Source: Ascidia mentula (taxonomy: Eukaryota > Chordata > Ascidiacea > Phlebobranchia > Ascidiidae). From it: 64,000 bases of DNA. The notes below the pieces were generated by a model. The model was not told the origin of the DNA, ran no database searches, and saw only the letters and a program-made list of their open reading frames with translations. Shown here in pieces: positions 55,279-64,000 of the stretch. The position numbers were made by a program, and so were the translations under genes. Location: the NCBI GenBank assembly GCA_947561715.1, contig OX387203.1, forward strand, positions 15,500,001 through 15,564,000, read 5' to 3'. Position 1 is the first letter of the stretch. Every line of letters starts with the position of its first letter.

Positions 55279-56317
55279 CTTTTTCACCATCGTTTCCGCA
55301 TTAAACAATGATCAACATCGAAACAGGAACAACAGTAGTTCTAGGGATGCAGTCCAATCCTTGCACTTTGTCGGCTCAAGTTTATTAGAAGCTTTGACAG
55401 GGTGGGGGGCAAAAAAGATGGCGGAGGTATGTTGAAGTGCTCCCTCCAGTGGCAAAAAGCCGCTGCCGCCACGTCGCACAGAGCCCCATCAAAACGGATC
55501 CCTGCATTGCGCACGGTTTTCGGATCCCTGCATTGCGCAAAATTGAATACCCAGGTTTTCTCGAATTCCAGCTTTCTCCGACAAAGAAAGTTTTGCACTT
55601 TGCCAACGTATGGGTGACAATCTCTCCAGGAGCAGATTTACGGGTAAACTGGCGCGTTGTAGAGCACGTGTGGCTCATAAAAGTAACAAGACGAACTTGT
55701 TTTTCAATGTCGTCTGCAACAACACACCCTACCGAATGTTCGGACAGCCTGCTAAAAAACAATTGTTTTGGCTTCCTACTCATGAGGGGCCACAAAATAT
55801 TCTTTGGGAAAAATACTGCGGTCTCGTTGGACAGAGCAAATGTCCAATCAGAGGTCCAATGCCCCAGGGGCGGTAGCCAATCCATACTTTTCTGGTTACT
55901 TTGTGACGTAATCTGAACTATTGTGACAGAGGATCTCGAAAAGGGCAATTTCCCACCTACGAAACTTACTTCAATAGAAATACAGGTATGCGTTCTTCAA
56001 AACTTGGCCCCGGGAGCGATGGAGCTATGTTTGCAGCGCATTTCAACGTACAGGTGCAATCGTTCAAAGAATTTTTTCCTGTGGCAGATTTATCAATTGA
56101 CTTTCTTGCGGCGAACTTGGAATATTGCTCATTTCACAAAACGGTTGTTTAAATGTTCTCGTTGCCCACCCCTGCGCTTTTCCGCTCCCCAACAGTGTAA
56201 CAGGAGCAACGTACAGACAACGTAGTGGTCTTAATCCGGCGGCAACGGCTTAAAACCACAAATAGGAGGACAGCGAGGAGTGATCCTCACTTATATGGGG
56301 GTGAAGCACTCACTCTC

Positions 56318-56334
56318 GTACCTGCTTCGGCGGT

Positions 56335-56374
<40 letters not shown>

Positions 56375-56423
56375 GGCCCCTGCGCAAGGATGACACGCAA
56401 AATCGTGAAGCGTTCCTCATTTT
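56318..56423 (+). ncRNA. RNU6: U6 snRNA, copy 3
   Basis: Same sequence and flanks as copy 1. Confidence 0.97.
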
Positions 56424-57462
56424 CTTTTTCACCATCGTTTCCGCATTAAACAATGATCAACATCGAAACAGGAACAACAGTAGTTCTAGGGATGCAGTCC
56501 AATCCTTGCACTTTGTCGGCTCAAGTTTATTAGAAGCTTTGACAGGGTGGGGGGCAAAAAAGATGGCGGAGGTATGTTGAAGTGCTCCCTCCAGTGGCAA
56601 AAAGCCGCTGCCGCCACGTCGCACAGAGCCCCATCAAAACGGATCCCTGCATTGCGCACGGTTTTCGGATCCCTGCATTGCGCAAAATTGAATACCCAGG
56701 TTTTCTCGAATTCCAGCTTTCTCCGACAAAGAAAGTTTTGCACTTTGCCAACGTATGGGTGACAATCTCTCCAGGAGCAGATTTACGGGTAAACTGGCGC
56801 GTTGTAGAGCACGTGTGGCTCATAAAAGTAACAAGACGAACTTGTTTTTCAATGTCGTCTGCAACAACACACCCTACCGAATGTTCGGACAGCCTGCTAA
56901 AAAACAATTGTTTTGGCTTCCTACTCATGAGGGGCCACAAAATATTCTTTGGGAAAAATACTGCGGTCTCGTTGGACAGAGCAAATGTCCAATCAGAGGT
57001 CCAATGCCCCAGGGGCGGTAGCCAATCCATACTTTTCTGGTTACTTTGTGACGTAATCTGAACTATTGTGACAGAGGATCTCGAAAAGGGCAATTTCCCA
57101 CCTACGAAACTTACTTCAATAGAAATACAGGTATGCGTTCTTCAAAACTTGGCCCCGGGAGCGATGGAGCTATGTTTGCAGCGCATTTCAACGTACAGGT
57201 GCAATCGTTCAAAGAATTTTTTCCTGTGGCAGATTTATCAATTGACTTTCTTGCGGCGAACTTGGAATATTGCTCATTTCACAAAACGGTTGTTTAAATG
57301 TTCTCGTTGCCCACCCCTGCGCTTTTCCGCTCCCCAACAGTGTAACAGGAGCAACGTACAGACAACGTAGTGGTCTTAATCCGGCGGCAACGGCTTAAAA
57401 CCACAAATAGGAGGACAGCGAGGAGTGATCCTCACTTATATGGGGGTGAAGCACTCACTCTC

Positions 57463-57479
57463 GTACCTGCTTCGGCGGT

Positions 57480-57519
<40 letters not shown>

Positions 57520-57568
57520 GGCCCCTGCGCAAGGATGACACGCAAAATCGTGAAGCGTTCCTCATTTT
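57463..57568 (+). ncRNA. RNU6: U6 snRNA, copy 4
   Basis: Same sequence and flanks as copy 1. Confidence 0.97.
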
Positions 57569-58607
57569 CTTTTTCACCATCGTTTCCGCATTAAACAATG
57601 ATCAACATCGAAACAGGAACAACAGTAGTTCTAGGGATGCAGTCCAATCCTTGCACTTTGTCGGCTCAAGTTTATTAGAAGCTTTGACAGGGTGGGGGGC
57701 AAAAAAGATGGCGGAGGTATGTTGAAGTGCTCCCTCCAGTGGCAAAAAGCCGCTGCCGCCACGTCGCACAGAGCCCCATCAAAACGGATCCCTGCATTGC
57801 GCACGGTTTTCGGATCCCTGCATTGCGCAAAATTGAATACCCAGGTTTTCTCGAATTCCAGCTTTCTCCGACAAAGAAAGTTTTGCACTTTGCCAACGTA
57901 TGGGTGACAATCTCTCCAGGAGCAGATTTACGGGTAAACTGGCGCGTTGTAGAGCACGTGTGGCTCATAAAAGTAACAAGACGAACTTGTTTTTCAATGT
58001 CGTCTGCAACAACACACCCTACCGAATGTTCGGACAGCCTGCTAAAAAACAATTGTTTTGGCTTCCTACTCATGAGGGGCCACAAAATATTCTTTGGGAA
58101 AAATACTGCGGTCTCGTTGGACAGAGCAAATGTCCAATCAGAGGTCCAATGCCCCAGGGGCGGTAGCCAATCCATACTTTTCTGGTTACTTTGTGACGTA
58201 ATCTGAACTATTGTGACAGAGGATCTCGAAAAGGGCAATTTCCCACCTACGAAACTTACTTCAATAGAAATACAGGTATGCGTTCTTCAAAACTTGGCCC
58301 CGGGAGCGATGGAGCTATGTTTGCAGCGCATTTCAACGTACAGGTGCAATCGTTCAAAGAATTTTTTCCTGTGGCAGATTTATCAATTGACTTTCTTGCG
58401 GCGAACTTGGAATATTGCTCATTTCACAAAACGGTTGTTTAAATGTTCTCGTTGCCCACCCCTGCGCTTTTCCGCTCCCCAACAGTGTAACAGGAGCAAC
58501 GTACAGACAACGTAGTGGTCTTAATCCGGCGGCAACGGCTTAAAACCACAAATAGGAGGACAGCGAGGAGTGATCCTCACTTATATGGGGGTGAAGCACT
58601 CACTCTC

Positions 58608-58624
58608 GTACCTGCTTCGGCGGT

Positions 58625-58664
<40 letters not shown>

Positions 58665-58713
58665 GGCCCCTGCGCAAGGATGACACGCAAAATCGTGAAG
58701 CGTTCCTCATTTT
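58608..58713 (+). ncRNA. RNU6: U6 snRNA, copy 5
   Basis: Same sequence and flanks as copy 1. Confidence 0.97.
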
Positions 58714-59752
58714 CTTTTTCACCATCGTTTCCGCATTAAACAATGATCAACATCGAAACAGGAACAACAGTAGTTCTAGGGATGCAGTCCAATCCTTGCA
58801 CTTTGTCGGCTCAAGTTTATTAGAAGCTTTGACAGGGTGGGGGGCAAAAAAGATGGCGGAGGTATGTTGAAGTGCTCCCTCCAGTGGCAAAAAGCCGCTG
58901 CCGCCACGTCGCACAGAGCCCCATCAAAACGGATCCCTGCATTGCGCACGGTTTTCGGATCCCTGCATTGCGCAAAATTGAATACCCAGGTTTTCTCGAA
59001 TTCCAGCTTTCTCCGACAAAGAAAGTTTTGCACTTTGCCAACGTATGGGTGACAATCTCTCCAGGAGCAGATTTACGGGTAAACTGGCGCGTTGTAGAGC
59101 ACGTGTGGCTCATAAAAGTAACAAGACGAACTTGTTTTTCAATGTCGTCTGCAACAACACACCCTACCGAATGTTCGGACAGCCTGCTAAAAAACAATTG
59201 TTTTGGCTTCCTACTCATGAGGGGCCACAAAATATTCTTTGGGAAAAATACTGCGGTCTCGTTGGACAGAGCAAATGTCCAATCAGAGGTCCAATGCCCC
59301 AGGGGCGGTAGCCAATCCATACTTTTCTGGTTACTTTGTGACGTAATCTGAACTATTGTGACAGAGGATCTCGAAAAGGGCAATTTCCCACCTACGAAAC
59401 TTACTTCAATAGAAATACAGGTATGCGTTCTTCAAAACTTGGCCCCGGGAGCGATGGAGCTATGTTTGCAGCGCATTTCAACGTACAGGTGCAATCGTTC
59501 AAAGAATTTTTTCCTGTGGCAGATTTATCAATTGACTTTCTTGCGGCGAACTTGGAATATTGCTCATTTCACAAAACGGTTGTTTAAATGTTCTCGTTGC
59601 CCACCCCTGCGCTTTTCCGCTCCCCAACAGTGTAACAGGAGCAACGTACAGACAACGTAGTGGTCTTAATCCGGCGGCAACGGCTTAAAACCACAAATAG
59701 GAGGACAGCGAGGAGTGATCCTCACTTATATGGGGGTGAAGCACTCACTCTC

Positions 59753-59769
59753 GTACCTGCTTCGGCGGT

Positions 59770-59809
<40 letters not shown>

Positions 59810-59858
59810 GGCCCCTGCGCAAGGATGACACGCAAAATCGTGAAGCGTTCCTCATTTT
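59753..59858 (+). ncRNA. RNU6: U6 snRNA, copy 6
   Basis: Same sequence and flanks as copy 1. Confidence 0.97.
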
Positions 59859-60897
59859 CTTTTTCACCATCGTTTCCGCATTAAACAATGATCAACATCG
59901 AAACAGGAACAACAGTAGTTCTAGGGATGCAGTCCAATCCTTGCACTTTGTCGGCTCAAGTTTATTAGAAGCTTTGACAGGGTGGGGGGCAAAAAAGATG
60001 GCGGAGGTATGTTGAAGTGCTCCCTCCAGTGGCAAAAAGCCGCTGCCGCCACGTCGCACAGAGCCCCATCAAAACGGATCCCTGCATTGCGCACGGTTTT
60101 CGGATCCCTGCATTGCGCAAAATTGAATACCCAGGTTTTCTCGAATTCCAGCTTTCTCCGACAAAGAAAGTTTTGCACTTTGCCAACGTATGGGTGACAA
60201 TCTCTCCAGGAGCAGATTTACGGGTAAACTGGCGCGTTGTAGAGCACGTGTGGCTCATAAAAGTAACAAGACGAACTTGTTTTTCAATGTCGTCTGCAAC
60301 AACACACCCTACCGAATGTTCGGACAGCCTGCTAAAAAACAATTGTTTTGGCTTCCTACTCATGAGGGGCCACAAAATATTCTTTGGGAAAAATACTGCG
60401 GTCTCGTTGGACAGAGCAAATGTCCAATCAGAGGTCCAATGCCCCAGGGGCGGTAGCCAATCCATACTTTTCTGGTTACTTTGTGACGTAATCTGAACTA
60501 TTGTGACAGAGGATCTCGAAAAGGGCAATTTCCCACCTACGAAACTTACTTCAATAGAAATACAGGTATGCGTTCTTCAAAACTTGGCCCCGGGAGCGAT
60601 GGAGCTATGTTTGCAGCGCATTTCAACGTACAGGTGCAATCGTTCAAAGAATTTTTTCCTGTGGCAGATTTATCAATTGACTTTCTTGCGGCGAACTTGG
60701 AATATTGCTCATTTCACAAAACGGTTGTTTAAATGTTCTCGTTGCCCACCCCTGCGCTTTTCCGCTCCCCAACAGTGTAACAGGAGCAACGTACAGACAA
60801 CGTAGTGGTCTTAATCCGGCGGCAACGGCTTAAAACCACAAATAGGAGGACAGCGAGGAGTGATCCTCACTTATATGGGGGTGAAGCACTCACTCTC

Positions 60898-60914
60898 GTA
60901 CCTGCTTCGGCGGT

Positions 60915-60954
<40 letters not shown>

Positions 60955-61003
60955 GGCCCCTGCGCAAGGATGACACGCAAAATCGTGAAGCGTTCCTCAT
61001 TTT
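60898..61003 (+). ncRNA. RNU6: U6 snRNA, copy 7
   Basis: Same sequence and flanks as copy 1. Confidence 0.97.
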
Positions 61004-62042
61004 CTTTTTCACCATCGTTTCCGCATTAAACAATGATCAACATCGAAACAGGAACAACAGTAGTTCTAGGGATGCAGTCCAATCCTTGCACTTTGTCGGC
61101 TCAAGTTTATTAGAAGCTTTGACAGGGTGGGGGGCAAAAAAGATGGCGGAGGTATGTTGAAGTGCTCCCTCCAGTGGCAAAAAGCCGCTGCCGCCACGTC
61201 GCACAGAGCCCCATCAAAACGGATCCCTGCATTGCGCACGGTTTTCGGATCCCTGCATTGCGCAAAATTGAATACCCAGGTTTTCTCGAATTCCAGCTTT
61301 CTCCGACAAAGAAAGTTTTGCACTTTGCCAACGTATGGGTGACAATCTCTCCAGGAGCAGATTTACGGGTAAACTGGCGCGTTGTAGAGCACGTGTGGCT
61401 CATAAAAGTAACAAGACGAACTTGTTTTTCAATGTCGTCTGCAACAACACACCCTACCGAATGTTCGGACAGCCTGCTAAAAAACAATTGTTTTGGCTTC
61501 CTACTCATGAGGGGCCACAAAATATTCTTTGGGAAAAATACTGCGGTCTCGTTGGACAGAGCAAATGTCCAATCAGAGGTCCAATGCCCCAGGGGCGGTA
61601 GCCAATCCATACTTTTCTGGTTACTTTGTGACGTAATCTGAACTATTGTGACAGAGGATCTCGAAAAGGGCAATTTCCCACCTACGAAACTTACTTCAAT
61701 AGAAATACAGGTATGCGTTCTTCAAAACTTGGCCCCGGGAGCGATGGAGCTATGTTTGCAGCGCATTTCAACGTACAGGTGCAATCGTTCAAAGAATTTT
61801 TTCCTGTGGCAGATTTATCAATTGACTTTCTTGCGGCGAACTTGGAATATTGCTCATTTCACAAAACGGTTGTTTAAATGTTCTCGTTGCCCACCCCTGC
61901 GCTTTTCCGCTCCCCAACAGTGTAACAGGAGCAACGTACAGACAACGTAGTGGTCTTAATCCGGCGGCAACGGCTTAAAACCACAAATAGGAGGACAGCG
62001 AGGAGTGATCCTCACTTATATGGGGGTGAAGCACTCACTCTC

Positions 62043-62059
62043 GTACCTGCTTCGGCGGT

Positions 62060-62099
<40 letters not shown>

Positions 62100-62148
62100 G
62101 GCCCCTGCGCAAGGATGACACGCAAAATCGTGAAGCGTTCCTCATTTT
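62043..62148 (+). ncRNA. RNU6: U6 snRNA, copy 8
   Basis: Same sequence and flanks as copy 1. Confidence 0.97.
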
Positions 62149-63187
62149 CTTTTTCACCATCGTTTCCGCATTAAACAATGATCAACATCGAAACAGGAAC
62201 AACAGTAGTTCTAGGGATGCAGTCCAATCCTTGCACTTTGTCGGCTCAAGTTTATTAGAAGCTTTGACAGGGTGGGGGGCAAAAAAGATGGCGGAGGTAT
62301 GTTGAAGTGCTCCCTCCAGTGGCAAAAAGCCGCTGCCGCCACGTCGCACAGAGCCCCATCAAAACGGATCCCTGCATTGCGCACGGTTTTCGGATCCCTG
62401 CATTGCGCAAAATTGAATACCCAGGTTTTCTCGAATTCCAGCTTTCTCCGACAAAGAAAGTTTTGCACTTTGCCAACGTATGGGTGACAATCTCTCCAGG
62501 AGCAGATTTACGGGTAAACTGGCGCGTTGTAGAGCACGTGTGGCTCATAAAAGTAACAAGACGAACTTGTTTTTCAATGTCGTCTGCAACAACACACCCT
62601 ACCGAATGTTCGGACAGCCTGCTAAAAAACAATTGTTTTGGCTTCCTACTCATGAGGGGCCACAAAATATTCTTTGGGAAAAATACTGCGGTCTCGTTGG
62701 ACAGAGCAAATGTCCAATCAGAGGTCCAATGCCCCAGGGGCGGTAGCCAATCCATACTTTTCTGGTTACTTTGTGACGTAATCTGAACTATTGTGACAGA
62801 GGATCTCGAAAAGGGCAATTTCCCACCTACGAAACTTACTTCAATAGAAATACAGGTATGCGTTCTTCAAAACTTGGCCCCGGGAGCGATGGAGCTATGT
62901 TTGCAGCGCATTTCAACGTACAGGTGCAATCGTTCAAAGAATTTTTTCCTGTGGCAGATTTATCAATTGACTTTCTTGCGGCGAACTTGGAATATTGCTC
63001 ATTTCACAAAACGGTTGTTTAAATGTTCTCGTTGCCCACCCCTGCGCTTTTCCGCTCCCCAACAGTGTAACAGGAGCAACGTACAGACAACGTAGTGGTC
63101 TTAATCCGGCGGCAACGGCTTAAAACCACAAATAGGAGGACAGCGAGGAGTGATCCTCACTTATATGGGGGTGAAGCACTCACTCTC

Positions 63188-63204
63188 GTACCTGCTTCGG
63201 CGGT

Positions 63205-63244
<40 letters not shown>

Positions 63245-63293
63245 GGCCCCTGCGCAAGGATGACACGCAAAATCGTGAAGCGTTCCTCATTTT
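63188..63293 (+). ncRNA. RNU6: U6 snRNA, copy 9
   Basis: Same sequence and flanks as copy 1. The tenth unit is cut by the window end before its U6 gene. Confidence 0.97.
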
Positions 63294-64000
63294 CTTTTTC
63301 ACCATCGTTTCCGCATTAAACAATGATCAACATCGAAACAGGAACAACAGTAGTTCTAGGGATGCAGTCCAATCCTTGCACTTTGTCGGCTCAAGTTTAT
63401 TAGAAGCTTTGACAGGGTGGGGGGCAAAAAAGATGGCGGAGGTATGTTGAAGTGCTCCCTCCAGTGGCAAAAAGCCGCTGCCGCCACGTCGCACAGAGCC
63501 CCATCAAAACGGATCCCTGCATTGCGCACGGTTTTCGGATCCCTGCATTGCGCAAAATTGAATACCCAGGTTTTCTCGAATTCCAGCTTTCTCCGACAAA
63601 GAAAGTTTTGCACTTTGCCAACGTATGGGTGACAATCTCTCCAGGAGCAGATTTACGGGTAAACTGGCGCGTTGTAGAGCACGTGTGGCTCATAAAAGTA
63701 ACAAGACGAACTTGTTTTTCAATGTCGTCTGCAACAACACACCCTACCGAATGTTCGGACAGCCTGCTAAAAAACAATTGTTTTGGCTTCCTACTCATGA
63801 GGGGCCACAAAATATTCTTTGGGAAAAATACTGCGGTCTCGTTGGACAGAGCAAATGTCCAATCAGAGGTCCAATGCCCCAGGGGCGGTAGCCAATCCAT
63901 ACTTTTCTGGTTACTTTGTGACGTAATCTGAACTATTGTGACAGAGGATCTCGAAAAGGGCAATTTCCCACCTACGAAACTTACTTCAATAGAAATACAG

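Larger units (their letters stand above)
53069..64000 (+). repeat. Tandem array of 1,145-bp U6-bearing units
   Basis: Unit starts at 53069, 54214, 55359, 56504, 57649, 58794, 59939, 61084, 62229 and 63374 (partial, 627 bp, cut by the window end). Spacing is exactly 1,145 bp throughout, and I saw no base difference between units by eye. Each full unit carries, in order, a 19-bp internal direct repeat (CGGATCCCTGCATTGCGCA), a Pol II-like promoter module with a splice-donor-like site, and the U6 gene with its own upstream elements. The left edge lacks the last bases of a preceding unit, so this is the true array border. Confidence 0.97.

Overview
The window is eukaryotic, almost certainly from an invertebrate animal genome. 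Evidence: a canonical animal-type U6 snRNA, GT-AG introns, animal-type retroelements (Ty3/Gypsy, BEL/Pao, Penelope-like, LINE), piggyBac and Polinton/Maverick DNA transposons, hammerhead ribozymes and a tRNA-derived SINE. There are no bacterial operons, ribosome binding sites or CRISPR arrays. The phylum cannot be decided from the sequence alone. No housekeeping protein gene was recognised; most of the window is layered mobile DNA.

Layout. 0-6 kb: decayed LINE reverse transcriptase and at least three fragments of one Polinton family, plus one arm of a long-inverted-repeat element. 6.38-6.73 kb: two head-to-head tRNA-SINE copies inside one 13-bp target duplication. 7.4-9.7 kb: a DDE-transposase-like gene followed by a Ulp1-protease/PHD protein. 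10.2-14.2 kb (minus strand): a spliced gene with equal-length duplicated exons, a zinc-finger exon and a tyrosine-recombinase-like C-terminus. 15.9-18.9 kb: a 3-kb minisatellite of 20-bp units, followed by copies of a repeat that also lies at 9.9 kb. 19.5-23.6 kb: a Gypsy gag/PBS fragment broken by a complete non-autonomous LTR element with apparently identical 547-bp LTRs. 24-25.4 kb: more Polinton fragments. 26.6-27.5 kb: piggyBac. 28.2-30.1 kb: a complete long-TIR element. 30.4-32.2 kb: Gypsy pol remnant.

33.6-37.2 kb: BEL/Pao pol whose reverse-transcriptase part contains a 261-bp tandem duplication carrying two hammerhead ribozymes, then Penelope-like RT and GIY-YIG fragments. 37.2-46.6 kb: the most complete Polinton, with an intron-containing protein-primed DNA polymerase on the plus strand and, convergent to it, protease, major capsid, minor capsid, integrase, two small conserved proteins, packaging ATPase and a BIR (IAP-type) protein. 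It carries frameshifts and internal deletions, so it is a dead copy. 47.04-48.4 kb: Gypsy integrase with a textbook hammerhead ribozyme just downstream. 50.3-50.8 kb: second piggyBac fragment.

53.07-64.0 kb: a tandem array of a 1,145-bp unit (nine full copies and one partial, running off the window), each full unit with one U6 snRNA gene with TATA box and T-rich terminator. The unit also holds a compact Pol II-like promoter module followed by a splice donor, so it may express a second transcript. This array, the hammerheads and the recombinase gene with duplicated exons are the most interesting parts of the window.
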